The notes beneath the pieces are model-generated. The model had not been told where the DNA came from, made no database searches, and saw only the letters and a list, made by a program, of their open reading frames with translations. The translations under genes and the position numbers were made by a program. From Candidatus Magasanikbacteria bacterium RIFCSPHIGHO2_02_FULL_48_18 (GTDB lineage: Bacteria; Patescibacteriota; Patescibacteriia; Magasanikbacterales; UBA922): DNA of 36,416 nt. The stretch is taken from positions 49,913 to 86,328 of the forward strand of contig MFQC01000008.1 of assembly GCA_001784285.1 (NCBI GenBank). Direction: 5' to 3'. Of this stretch, positions 22,432 through 30,574 are shown piece after piece (position 1 is the stretch's first letter; the number at the start of each line of letters is the position of its first letter).

Positions 22432-22503
22432 TGCCCTCGAAGGGAATTGAACCCCTATCTCATCCTTAGGACGGATTTGCTCTATCCGTTGAGCTACAAG
22501 GGC
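22432..22503 (-). tRNA. tRNA-Arg (anticodon CCU)
   Basis: On the minus strand the 5' GCCCTTG pairs with CGAGGGC; the D arm is GCTC...GAGC; the anticodon loop GTCCTAA gives CCU (reads AGG). The T arm is GGGG TTCAATT CCCT-type. CCA is not encoded, unlike the Ala and Cys genes here. Partial copies of its 5' half lie directly upstream. Confidence 0.92.
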
Positions 22504-22506
22504 AGA

Positions 22507-22565
22507 GGCCATGGCGGGCAGGTATCCATTGAACTACAGGGGCCATGGCGGGCAGGTATCCATTG
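22507..22565 (-). repeat. Tandem 34-base repeat containing tRNA-Arg 5'-half fragments
   Basis: The 25-base word starting GGCCATGGCGGGCAGG occurs at 22507-22531 and 22541-22565, with a period of 34. On the minus strand each unit holds CCTGTAGTTCAATGGATA, which matches the 5' end and D arm of the adjacent tRNA-Arg (CTTGTAGCTCAACGGATA) at 14 of 18 positions, followed by a GCCCGCCATGGC word. No unit has an anticodon arm, so they are not functional tRNAs. Confidence 0.75.
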
Positions 22566-22859
22566 CCAGCCCGGGGCTGGTCCCTGCCGGCAGGCAGGCG
22601 CCTTGGGCGGAAACTATAGGACCAAAATAAGCTATTTTTCTGTGTCGTACAATATTATTTCTCTATGTAAGACGCCCTAACCATCTTCATCATATCTATT
22701 TTGTTGCAAAAAATCAAATCTTTGAAGCAAAACAAATACCGGCTCATTTCGTCTACGCCAAGACGGGATGAATTCTAACTCCAAAGGCAACCAAAAATAG
22801 ACTCCCTCTCCAAAACCATGATACAATGACGTTGCTATTTTAAAAAGCGCATTCTTATT

Positions 22860-23981
22860 ATGCAGATAACTCTTCTTTTTTTTCTTATCATTCTTTTGAT
22901 TGCAGTCCTCATTGGTATTGTTTTTCTCTTTATACAGCTTAAAAATGCGCAAAAACCAAAAGAAAATGACCAAAACCTATTCATGCTTCTTCAAAATCAG
23001 ATGCAAGAACTCAATCGTGCATTTGATCAAAAGATGCTTGAAACACACAAAGTGATGGGGGATACGCAACAACATCTTCATAAAACGCTTCAAGAACAAT
23101 TTGGCCAAACAACAAAAATTATCCAAGGCGTAACGGGCCAAAGTACTAAAATGATCGCTGAAATTACGGAAAAATTGACCACGCTTGATAAAACAAATCA
23201 GCAGGTGATCGGCTTTTCCGAACAACTCAACAATTTGCAAAGAGTGTTAACCCACCAAAAACAGCGCGGCGCCCTTGGCGAAGCTGGATTGCAACTGGTT
23301 TTGGAAAACATGCTTCCCCCCGGGGCATTTACCCTCCAATACCAATTCCCGGATGGCGACATTGTGGACGCCCTTATTCAAACCAAAGACGGCTCTATTC
23401 CGGTTGACGCCAAATTTTCTTTGGATAATTATCAGCGTATTTTGGCTGAAGAAAATGCGGATGAGCGAGCAAAACTGGAAAAAGAATTCAAAAATGACCT
23501 TAAAAAACGCATTGACGAAACCGCGAAATATATCAAACCGAAAGACGGAACCATGGAGTTTGCCTTCATGTTTATTCCGGCTGAGGCTATTTACTACGAT
23601 CTTCTTGTCAATGAGGTCGGCGCGGTAAAGGTAAATACAAGAAATCTGATTGATTACGCATTCGTAGAAAAAAAAGTTATTATCGTTTCTCCAACCACTT
23701 TTGCCGCGTATCTTCAAACCGTGCTCCAAGGGCTTCGCGCGCTCAAAATAGAAGAAGGGGCAAAAGTGATCAAAAAAAACGTCGAAATGCTGGGGAAACA
23801 CATCACTGCGTACGAAGACTTTATGAAACGTATGGGAATGAGCCTTGGCACCACTGTCAATCATTACAACACCGCATATAAAGAATTGGGGAAAATAGAT
23901 AAAGACGTCGTTAAAATCACTGAAGGAGAGAAACACATAGAACCGCTCGAAATTGCAAAGCCGACATTGATTGGGGAATAA
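22860..23981 (+). CDS. rmuC: RmuC-family DNA recombination protein
   Basis: A 373-residue RmuC. The protein has an N-terminal membrane anchor (about 3-27), a long coiled coil (about 35-125, with many Gln and Lys) and the RmuC nuclease-like domain, which limits DNA inversions in E. coli. The domain landmarks are present: GALGEAGLQLVLENMLPPG, VDALIQTKDGSIPVDAKFSLDNYQRI, FAFMFIPAEAIYYDLLVNE and VIIVSPTTFAAYLQTVLQGLRALKIEE. The aspartate and lysine in PVDAKF fit a restriction-nuclease-like core. A TACAAT box at about 22824-22829 may be its -10. The stop lies in the second copy of the 42-base repeat. Confidence 0.93.
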   Translation: MQITLLFFLIILLIAVLIGIVFLFIQLKNAQKPKENDQNLFMLLQNQMQELNRAFDQKMLETHKVMGDTQQHLHKTLQEQFGQTTKIIQGVTGQSTKMIAEITEKLTTLDKTNQQVIGFSEQLNNLQRVLTHQKQRGALGEAGLQLVLENMLPPGAFTLQYQFPDGDIVDALIQTKDGSIPVDAKFSLDNYQRILAEENADERAKLEKEFKNDLKKRIDETAKYIKPKDGTMEFAFMFIPAEAIYYDLLVNEVGAVKVNTRNLIDYAFVEKKVIIVSPTTFAAYLQTVLQGLRALKIEEGAKVIKKNVEMLGKHITAYEDFMKRMGMSLGTTVNHYNTAYKELGKIDKDVVKITEGEKHIEPLEIAKPTLIGE

Positions 23982-24018
23982 ATCCCGCACCTGAAAGGCT
24001 ATTTTGATCCCTCATCCC
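23977..24018 (+). repeat. 42-base dispersed repeat, copy 2
   Basis: Same as 5915-5956 at 40 of 42 positions. It begins at the last codon and stop of rmuC. A hairpin CCGCAT/ATGCGG (24018-24039) follows. Confidence 0.85.
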
Positions 24019-24047
24019 CGCATTTCGTGAAAGATGCGGAATAAAAA

Positions 24048-24076
24048 TTGACAAAACGGACAAAATGCCGTATACT
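24048..24076 (+). promoter_or_regulatory. Promoter of rpsT
   Basis: TTGACA (24048-24053), 17 bases, TATACT (24071-24076). The leader to the ATG at 24134 is about 50 bases. Confidence 0.8.
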
Positions 24077-24133
24077 TGTATTTACTCTCACGCTTTTCTC
24101 AAGCGATTCATTCTCCATGTATCTCAAGCACTT

Positions 24134-24400
24134 ATGCCAAACAAACAAAGCGCAAAAAAGGCTTTACGCCAGGCACGAAAACGCACGCTCCAAAACGCAG
24201 TGGTAAAAGAGGCATACCGAAAAGCCACAAAAGTGGTAAAAAAAGGAATTGAAGCGGGTAAAGACGTTGTGGAAGAACTCCGTCTTGCACAAAAAAAATT
24301 GGACAAAGCCGCCAAAAAAGGCGTCATTAAAAAACGAACCGCGGCACGCAAAATTTCCAAGCTCGTCGCCGCAACACGCCGCGCGGTGGTAAAAAAATAA
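24134..24400 (+). CDS. rpsT: 30S ribosomal protein S20
   Basis: An 88-residue, lysine- and arginine-rich helical protein: PNKQSAKKALRQARKRTLQNAVVKEAYRKA at the start and KKGVIKKRTAARKISKLVAA at the end are the S20 signatures. S20 binds 16S rRNA early in 30S assembly. The start is ATG 24134; the longer upstream reading overlaps the promoter. A consensus promoter stands 58 bases upstream. A GGDEF gene follows after 22 bases and is likely co-transcribed. Confidence 0.96.
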   Translation: MPNKQSAKKALRQARKRTLQNAVVKEAYRKATKVVKKGIEAGKDVVEELRLAQKKLDKAAKKGVIKKRTAARKISKLVAATRRAVVKK

Positions 24401-24422
24401 TCTTTCCTTATGGTTTTAGCGT

Positions 24423-25463
24423 ATGTCCGAGCCAACACGTGGTGTCGCGCCTCTTGAAAGTGGCCCTATCCCGGAAATAACAGAAGGAGAACTTTGCGAA
24501 AAAGAACCCAATCGAGAATTTCGAAAAAAAATAATCCAGCGGTATAAAGAACTCATGGACGCCGCTCTTCCTTTTGCCGATCCGAAAAAAGTGAATGGCC
24601 TTGTGGCTTCCATGAGAGAATTGGCTACAGCGCAAATAGAATCCGAGAAGAAAAGAGCCCATACCGATCCGCTCACCGGCGCGCTATCGCGTGAAGGATG
24701 CGCGTACAAATTTGAAGAAGCGATTGATATTTTGGAAACGGTCGGCGTAGATGATGAATGTGTGGTCATTATTGAATTTGACATTGATAAATTTAAAGCG
24801 ATTAATGACGATCCTAACCGGGGCCATGACGTTGCCGACACTATCATGAAAGACTTGGTCAAAGAAATTCAAGAACGAATTCGGCACTCAGACGGTGTTG
24901 CCAGAAAAGGCGGTGATGAATTTTCTATTGTGCTGTCTAATGTCAAACAAAGTCGTGTGGCTGATTTGGTCTTGGAACTGCAAAACATTATAAACACCGT
25001 TGATGATCATACCCACACCGGAGAAACCATCGCGGTTACCGGCGGCTATCGAATGATTACCAAAGCAGACATCGCCCACATGCGGCAAGAAGGAAAAACA
25101 GAACAGATCTACGAAGAAATGAGCAACCAAGCGGACTTTGCCGCGGTATACCAAAAAATCAACGGACCGGGAACCATAGTTGCCTATGCTCCTGATCTCA
25201 AACCAGACCTATCCTCATGGGAAAATCGTATGGACTGGGCGACAAAAATAGTGGATAGGGAACTCAAAAGAAGAACCGGAGAGTTAAATGGCATTCTTCA
25301 GCGGCTATATCGATCACAACATAACGAGGAAGATCCGCTTCCTGAAGAACTTATCGATGCAGAGCTTTCTGCGGATGCACTCTCAAAGACAAGAGATGAG
25401 TTTATTGAAGCGGTCGTGGGGCTGTTAAATGTACAATATGGCACTGCGCCAAAAGCAAAATAA
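24423..25463 (+). CDS. GGDEF-domain protein (diguanylate cyclase-like)
   Basis: A 346-residue soluble protein. Residues 78-220 form a GGDEF domain: DPLTGALSR, then FDIDKFKAINDDPNRGHDVADTIMKDL, then the active-site GGDEF (163-167). The inhibitory-site motif RxxD (RHSD, 154-157) is five residues before it, as in product-inhibited cyclases. So the protein could make c-di-GMP from GTP. There is no membrane segment and no obvious sensor; the N-terminal 75 residues are helical, and the C-terminal 90 residues form an acidic helical extension. Co-transcription with rpsT is likely (22-base gap) and unusual. No c-di-GMP-degrading protein is visible in the window. Confidence 0.88.
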   Translation: MSEPTRGVAPLESGPIPEITEGELCEKEPNREFRKKIIQRYKELMDAALPFADPKKVNGLVASMRELATAQIESEKKRAHTDPLTGALSREGCAYKFEEAIDILETVGVDDECVVIIEFDIDKFKAINDDPNRGHDVADTIMKDLVKEIQERIRHSDGVARKGGDEFSIVLSNVKQSRVADLVLELQNIINTVDDHTHTGETIAVTGGYRMITKADIAHMRQEGKTEQIYEEMSNQADFAAVYQKINGPGTIVAYAPDLKPDLSSWENRMDWATKIVDRELKRRTGELNGILQRLYRSQHNEEDPLPEELIDAELSADALSKTRDEFIEAVVGLLNVQYGTAPKAK

Positions 25464-25465
25464 TA

Positions 25466-26461
25466 TTACACAGCGCACTGTTTCCCCACAAATATATCCA
25501 ACAGCAATGACTGGTCGCCCTGACCAGTTTTTGTTTGGATATCAATCATAAGCAACTCGTCATACACGGCTTTGAATTCTGCCAGGCTATACCGCTTTAC
25601 AAACGGAAGAGATTTTTTCACGACAAATGGATGAAGCTCTAATTTTTTTGCCATTGTCTCGCTCTGGAGCGAGTCTTCATGATCAAAAAGATCGCGCATT
25701 TCCAAAAGAATACGGAACTGCCGCACAACCATGGCAAACAGATATCCGGGATCATGCCGCTCGCGATACTGTTCTCGCATCATGGCAAACACGGACGCCC
25801 CGCGTTTTGCCACAAGCGCATCCACAAAATTGAAAATGTTATCATCCGATTTTTCATCCACAAATAATCGAACATCGGAGAGATGAACGGATTGATCTTT
25901 CGAGGAACTGGCATAGGCGGCCAATTGATCAATGAGACCCGCCAAATACCAGATATCATTCCCCACGTGCGCCGCCAAAAAGAGGGCCGCCTGTTTTTCT
26001 ATTGTTGTGCCGCGCTGTTCTCCTCTTTTCGCAATCCATTCCACAAGCTGATTTCCGGAAAGCAGATCAAATTTTTGGACAAACTCTTCTTGCAACAAGC
26101 GCTCTGCCAATGCCTTTGCGGCATTTGTTTTCCATGCGTCAAGAGTATCCCAAAACACCGCCACATTCGACGATGGTATTTTTTTTTCTTCAACAAGCGC
26201 GCGCAATGTTTCTTGGAGGTTGGCTTGTTTGGAAGAAAGCGAATGGCGCAAAATAATCATTCTTCGTTCTGCCAAAAACGGCATAGTGAGAAGAGACTCT
26301 GCCACTGCCGGAGCCGTCTGTGTTTCGCAATCGACAAACGACACATTCAGCCCTTGCGGATCGCGATCCAATCGAAACTTCTCAACCATTTTGTGTATAT
26401 ATTCACGACTGCGAAAGGTGTCTTTTCCGTAGATAAAAAAAATCATATATTGCGCTTTCAT
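25466..26461 (-). CDS. holA: DNA polymerase III delta subunit
   Basis: A 331-residue HolA. The delta subunit opens the beta sliding clamp as part of the clamp loader. Family features: MIFFIYGKDTFRSREYIHKM at the start, TMPFLAERRMIILRH (family: FfxxkRlvxv), FVQKFDLLSGNQLVEWIAKRG, NDIWYLAGLIDQLAAYA (family: gndlxxlxnEleKL), then DDNIFNFVDALVAKRGASVF and the C-terminal helical domain. The start may be ATG 26461 (MKAQY) or ATG 26446 (MIFF); I use the first, with the second nearly as likely. It is transcribed divergently from the DUF1003 gene. Confidence 0.88.
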   Translation of the reverse strand: MKAQYMIFFIYGKDTFRSREYIHKMVEKFRLDRDPQGLNVSFVDCETQTAPAVAESLLTMPFLAERRMIILRHSLSSKQANLQETLRALVEEKKIPSSNVAVFWDTLDAWKTNAAKALAERLLQEEFVQKFDLLSGNQLVEWIAKRGEQRGTTIEKQAALFLAAHVGNDIWYLAGLIDQLAAYASSSKDQSVHLSDVRLFVDEKSDDNIFNFVDALVAKRGASVFAMMREQYRERHDPGYLFAMVVRQFRILLEMRDLFDHEDSLQSETMAKKLELHPFVVKKSLPFVKRYSLAEFKAVYDELLMIDIQTKTGQGDQSLLLDIFVGKQCAV

Positions 26462-26514
26462 TGTATATGATCGTCCCAGCCAAGGCAACCCATGCCATGA
26501 AAACTTTTTTGTGC

Positions 26515-26520
26515 TATACT
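26515..26520 (+). promoter_or_regulatory. -10 box of the DUF1003 gene (near-leaderless)
   Basis: TATACT lies 10 bases before the ATG at 26531, so the mRNA would start at or within a few bases of the start codon. No good -35 box. Confidence 0.5.
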
Positions 26521-26530
26521 ATCGGTATCT

Positions 26531-26935
26531 ATGCAGGAAAAAAAGAAAACAACCGACATACAGCCCGCGATAAACGGCAAAAAAAATCTTAGCTTTGGAC
26601 AAAGGTCCGCAGATAGAATGACCAAATTTCTGGGAAACTGGACCTTCATTTTTATTTTTCTTTTTTTCTTGTTGTCTTGGATGAGTGTAAATACCCTTGC
26701 ATGGTGGCTTGCATGGGATCCGTTCCCTTTTATTCTCCTCAATTTATGTCTGTCTTCTCTTGCCGCATTCCAGGCGCCGATCATTATGATGAGCCAAAAC
26801 AGACAGGCGGAGCGGGATAGCCAAACGGCGAAGTATGATTATGCGGTTGATCGGAAAGCTGAAAGAGAAATCCAAGCGATTCAGCAAGAACTCGCGGAAA
26901 TTAAATCACTCCTCGAAACTAAGTTGGCTAAGTAA
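26531..26935 (+). CDS. DUF1003 membrane protein
   Basis: A 134-residue protein with two membrane helices (about 37-57 and 66-88) joined by a short loop. The family signature is clear: FGQRSADRMTKFLGNWTFIFIF, then WDPFPFILLNLCLSSLAAFQAPIIMMSQNRQAERD. The C-terminal tail is a charged coiled coil (AEREIQAIQQELAEIKSLLETK). DUF1003 proteins have no proven function. The mRNA is probably leaderless. Its last codons contain two units of the 9-base CTAAGT-type repeat (26919-26936). Confidence 0.88.
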   Translation: MQEKKKTTDIQPAINGKKNLSFGQRSADRMTKFLGNWTFIFIFLFFLLSWMSVNTLAWWLAWDPFPFILLNLCLSSLAAFQAPIIMMSQNRQAERDSQTAKYDYAVDRKAEREIQAIQQELAEIKSLLETKLAK

Positions 26936-26945
26936 ACACAGATAC

Positions 26946-29693
26946 TCACTTCAATTCTCCCCACCGCTTCCCGATACTCACATGTACTTCGACCGGCACG
27001 CGAAGCTTGACCACTTCTTCCATTGTTTTCTTCACCAGGGCGGACACAGCATGTTCCAGCCCTTTTTTGACTTCCAAAACCAGCTCATCATGCACCTGGA
27101 GAATAAGTTTGACGTCATTATTGGAATATTTTTTCTGAATTTCTTCGTCAAGCGCGATCATGGCGAGCTTTATCACATCCGCGGCCGTGCCCTGGACGGG
27201 CATATTGACCGCCATGCGTTCGCCCGCACTCCGCAACTGAAAATTTGATGATGCCAATTCCGGGATATACCGCCGTCGGCCGAAAAGCGTTTCCACATAT
27301 CCTTCTTTTTTTGCGAATTTCAACGTTTGATTCACATAGGCTTTCACGCCGGAAAACTGATGAAAATACTGATCAATAAATTCCTGTGCCTGCCACCGCG
27401 GAATGCCGGCGCGCCATGAAAGGCCATGCGCGCCCATGCCGTACAGCACGCCAAAATTGATTTCTTTCGCGCTATGACGCATTTCTTTGGTGACTTTGTC
27501 GAGCGGAACGCCATGAATAATGGCCGCGGTTGCTTTGTGCACGTCTTCCCCTTTTTGAAAAATATCGATAAGATGCTTGTCTTTGGCCAATGACGCCACA
27601 ATGCGCAATTCAATTTGGGAATAATCGGCGACGATAAGGACATTTCCGGATTCTGCCACAAAGGCATCACGAATTTTTTTACCGAGTTCCGTGCGAATGG
27701 GGATATTTTGCAAATTAGGATCGGAACTTGAGAGCCTGCCGGTTGTGGTGACGGCCTGATTGAACGACGTGTGAATGCGGCCGGTTTTTTTATCAATCAA
27801 CTGTGGAAGGACATCCACATACGTATTTTGGAGTTTTGTCACTTCTCGGTATTGCTCAATGAGAGGAATAATCGGGGACGCCTCGCGCAATTTTTCAAGC
27901 TCCGGCGCGGCCGTGGAATAGCCGGTTTTACCTTTTTTTATTCCGTCGGTCGGAAGTCCCATCGTGATAAAGAGCATATCGCGCAACTGCACCGACGACG
28001 CAATATTAAATTCCTGGCCCGCCTCTTTCCAAATGGCTTTGGTCAATTGTTGAACCTCGCTGTCAAAATCCGAGGATAATTGCTTTAGCATTGCGGTATC
28101 AATAGCAACGCCATATAATTCCATTCGCGCCAACACCGGAATAAGCGCCATTTCAATTTTTTCAAACAATCCAAGGTTGTCCATGTCCTCGAGCTTTTTG
28201 TCGTATTTCGCATACACCTGAAGAATCATTTCCGCCTCCTGCGCCGCTTCCGCGGGGTCTTCGCCAAAAAGCGCCGTCTGTTGCGATTTCTTTTTTTCGG
28301 AAACATCGTCCAATGAATCCGCGGCGTCCGACGAAAATTCCCGAAGCAAAATGCTGGTCACATCATGCGCCCTAGTGCTTGAATTGATGACATACGACGC
28401 AATCATCACGTCAAAGAGTCGCGCCTTCACCGCGATGCCTCGCGTGAGAAGAACCTTGAGCAATTTTTTTATATCATGGCCAATAAGATGCAATTCAGAC
28501 CGAGCAAACACCTCGGCACCCAGTCGCGTCAAAAGAGCGGCATCGCTTTTACTTGCGCGAAACGATGCCACATCCAGAAAAAAGGTCTTTTGGGGAATCA
28601 CAAAAATAAACCCGCGGATATCGCTCACAAGGGCGTCTCCCCCCACGGTCATCTCTTTGCATGCTGTATGCGGCGCCCGCGCGAGATCAGAAAAAAAATC
28701 ATCCACGGTATCCGGAGTAACGACATGAATCGTTTTTCCACCTTCGACTTTTTTCTTTTTTGCGGGCTTCTCTTCCGGCTGGGGCGCGGCGCCGGGAATT
28801 CTTTTGGTGAGGGAAAAAAATTCAAAACGGTGAAACGCGCGCTTAATTTTTTCATAATCAAAATGCTCGGCCTGGGACGCCGCAAGATCAAATGCAATGT
28901 CGGGAATATGGTCGTGGATAGTCGCGAGTTCTCGGCTCAGCCGGGCGTCTTTTTCTCCTGCCTCCAATTTTTGGACGACGGACGGACGAAACCGTTCTCT
29001 TGTTTTGGAGATTTTCTTTTGCAAATCTTCATAAATGTCGTCAATGCCCCCGATCGATTCAATCAATTCCTTTGCGGTTTTTTCTCCAATGCCCGGAACA
29101 CCCGGGATATTGTCGGACGTATCGCCTTTGAGCGATTTATAATCCACGATTCTTTCCGGGCCAAACCCAAACCGTTCCACGACTTTTTGTTCATTATATA
29201 ATTCAAAGTCACTGAGACCCTTTTTCAAGAGATACACTTCGGTGATATCATCATCTACCAGCTGTAAAAAATCCTGATCGCCTGTGACAATAATACTTTT
29301 GATATTTTCTTTTTTCTTTTTTACTTTTTTGGCAATGGTTCCAATCACATCATCGGCCTCAAACCCTTCTTTCGTATAAATAGGGATATCAAATGCCTCA
29401 ACAATTTGGTATATAAGAGGAATTTGATCATACAAATCTTGGTCCGCTTTCACTCGTTTCGCTTTATATTTTTCATATAAACTGTCACGAAATGTTTTTC
29501 CTCCCACATCAAACGTGACCGCGATATAGGCGGGAGCGAGATCATGAATCACCTTCAAAAGCATAGACGCAAAGCCATATACCGCGTTCACCGCTGTGCC
29601 GTCCTTGGTGGTCATGGGGGGAAGGGCGTGGTACGCGCGGTGCACAATGGCGTTCCCGTCGATAATGATACAATTTTTTTCTTGTGTGGCCAT
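26946..29693 (-). CDS. polA: DNA polymerase I
   Basis: A 915-residue Pol I that fills gaps and removes RNA primers. The 5'-nuclease domain is complete (residues 1-300, with EGFEADDVIGT and GDTSDNIPGVPGIGEKTA). The polymerase domain has motif A VADYSQIELR (about 685-695), motif B KEINFGVLYG (about 743) and motif C VHDELVLEV (about 868). The middle 3'-5' exonuclease domain is degraded: where active enzymes have DTE, here the segment reads ACKEMT, although GHDIKKLL and FDVMIASYVIN remain, so proofreading is probably lost. Start ATG 29693 (MATQEKNCIIIDGNAIVHRAYHALP); a TTG or ATG nine bases upstream is possible. Converges with the DUF1003 gene 10 bases away. Confidence 0.96.
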   Translation of the reverse strand: MATQEKNCIIIDGNAIVHRAYHALPPMTTKDGTAVNAVYGFASMLLKVIHDLAPAYIAVTFDVGGKTFRDSLYEKYKAKRVKADQDLYDQIPLIYQIVEAFDIPIYTKEGFEADDVIGTIAKKVKKKKENIKSIIVTGDQDFLQLVDDDITEVYLLKKGLSDFELYNEQKVVERFGFGPERIVDYKSLKGDTSDNIPGVPGIGEKTAKELIESIGGIDDIYEDLQKKISKTRERFRPSVVQKLEAGEKDARLSRELATIHDHIPDIAFDLAASQAEHFDYEKIKRAFHRFEFFSLTKRIPGAAPQPEEKPAKKKKVEGGKTIHVVTPDTVDDFFSDLARAPHTACKEMTVGGDALVSDIRGFIFVIPQKTFFLDVASFRASKSDAALLTRLGAEVFARSELHLIGHDIKKLLKVLLTRGIAVKARLFDVMIASYVINSSTRAHDVTSILLREFSSDAADSLDDVSEKKKSQQTALFGEDPAEAAQEAEMILQVYAKYDKKLEDMDNLGLFEKIEMALIPVLARMELYGVAIDTAMLKQLSSDFDSEVQQLTKAIWKEAGQEFNIASSVQLRDMLFITMGLPTDGIKKGKTGYSTAAPELEKLREASPIIPLIEQYREVTKLQNTYVDVLPQLIDKKTGRIHTSFNQAVTTTGRLSSSDPNLQNIPIRTELGKKIRDAFVAESGNVLIVADYSQIELRIVASLAKDKHLIDIFQKGEDVHKATAAIIHGVPLDKVTKEMRHSAKEINFGVLYGMGAHGLSWRAGIPRWQAQEFIDQYFHQFSGVKAYVNQTLKFAKKEGYVETLFGRRRYIPELASSNFQLRSAGERMAVNMPVQGTAADVIKLAMIALDEEIQKKYSNNDVKLILQVHDELVLEVKKGLEHAVSALVKKTMEEVVKLRVPVEVHVSIGKRWGELK

Positions 29694-29780
29694 ATGTGCC
29701 ATTCTAACATTATTTGTAAAGAAAAAAAACGGAAAAGACTTGAAACCGCTCTCGCTTCATGCTACCCTAGAGGCGGATGC

Positions 29781-29855
29781 GGTACGGTAGCCAAGTGGTA
29801 AGGCGGGGGTCTGCAAAACCCCTATGCGTGGGTTCAATTCCCACCCGTACCTCCA
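29781..29855 (+). tRNA. tRNA-Cys (anticodon GCA)
   Basis: GGTACGG pairs with CCGTACC; the anticodon loop CTGCAAA gives GCA; the discriminator base is T, as expected for tRNA-Cys; CCA is encoded (29853-29855). The T arm is GTGGG TTCAATT CCCAC. Confidence 0.95.
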
Positions 29856-29861
29856 AGTAAA

Positions 29862-29906
29862 GGGTCTGCAATCCCGCCATGGCGGGACAATTCCCACCCG
29901 TACCTC
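29862..29906 (+). repeat. Partial tRNA-Cys copy with palindromic middle
   Basis: GGGTCTGCAA (29862-29871) and CAATTCCCACCCGTACCTC (29888-29906) are exact copies of parts of the adjacent tRNA-Cys. The part between them is replaced by a word built on the perfect palindrome CCCGCCATGGCGGG (29873-29886). It cannot fold as a tRNA. Confidence 0.8.
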
Positions 29907-29912
29907 ACAAAA

Positions 29913-29937
29913 ACAAAAATCCCCTGGAAAGGGGATT
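29913..29937 (-). terminator. Terminator of the efp operon
   Basis: On the minus strand AATCCCC pairs with GGGGATT around a short TTTCCA loop and is followed by TTTTGTTTTTG. It lies 17 bases past the efp stop and also faces the tRNA-Cys transcript on the other strand. Confidence 0.75.
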
Positions 29938-29953
29938 GTATGTAAAAAATTCT

Positions 29954-30520
29954 CTATTCCGTCGCTCTTCCGCCGTAGTCGCCGGTTTCTGTATTGATAA
30001 TAATATCTTCACCTTCTTTAATAAAAATCGGCGCCTGCGCCTTGAGTCCATTATCGAGAACTACTTCTTTTGTGACATTGCCGCTTGCTGTGTCGCCTTT
30101 GACGGCAGGAGGCGCCTCAACCACGCGATATGTAATTTTTTTCGGCAAGTCAATGGCCACAACCGCCCCATCATGGATAAGGGCTATCACGCTCAAACCT
30201 TCTTTCAGATACTGTGTATCTTCTTCAAGAAGATCGGACGATACGTCAATGGTTTCGTAGGTATCCTGATTCATAAACGAATACATATCGCCGGTTCGAT
30301 ACAAGTATTGCATATTTTGGCGCTGTACCTGAACCGTGTCAACGCTTTCACTGCTTTTATATGTTATTTCAATCGTTTTGCCGGTTGAAATGCTTTTCAT
30401 TTTTGTCTTGGTGAAAGCAGAGCCTTTTCCAGGATTCACAAACTGAAACTGAGTGACCACGTACAAGTCATTCTGATGCCTGATAACAGCGCCTTTTCTG
30501 ATGTCGGTTGTGTCGCCCAT
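29954..30520 (-). CDS. efp: Translation elongation factor P
   Basis: A 188-residue EF-P with all three beta-barrel domains. It binds between the P and E sites of the ribosome and rescues stalls at proline runs. The tip loop NPGKGSAF carries Lys32, the residue that EpmA modifies in other bacteria; the family text VQRQNMQYLYRTGDMYSFMNQDTYE and the end YGGRATE are well conserved in pattern. The gene follows epmA on the same strand with a 54-base gap containing four 9-base repeats (30534-30569). ATG start without a Shine-Dalgarno site. Confidence 0.96.
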   Translation of the reverse strand: MGDTTDIRKGAVIRHQNDLYVVTQFQFVNPGKGSAFTKTKMKSISTGKTIEITYKSSESVDTVQVQRQNMQYLYRTGDMYSFMNQDTYETIDVSSDLLEEDTQYLKEGLSVIALIHDGAVVAIDLPKKITYRVVEAPPAVKGDTASGNVTKEVVLDNGLKAQAPIFIKEGEDIIINTETGDYGGRATE

Positions 30521-30533
30521 ACGAGGTTGTTGT

Positions 30534-30569
30534 CTAAGTTGACTAAGTCGTCTGAGTTAACTGAGCAAG
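30534..30569 (-). repeat. Four 9-base tandem repeats before efp
   Basis: Plus strand: CTAAGTTGA, CTAAGTCGT, CTGAGTTAA, CTGAGCAAG. The array begins 13 bases upstream of the efp start codon, the same distance as the array at 18041-18067 before the tRNA methyltransferase gene. Confidence 0.65.
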
Positions 30570-30574
30570 CCAAC

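Noticed and set aside
22587-22600. CCGGCAGGCAGG words, also at 34981-34993 and similar near 4010
   Set aside because: A short GC palindrome spread widely in such genomes; no structure beyond the word itself could be shown.
22677-22850. Minus-strand frame ending LQRFDFLQQNRYDEDG
   Set aside because: The end looks protein-like, but there is no plausible start codon and the frame enters rmuC; perhaps a gene stump, not supported enough to list.
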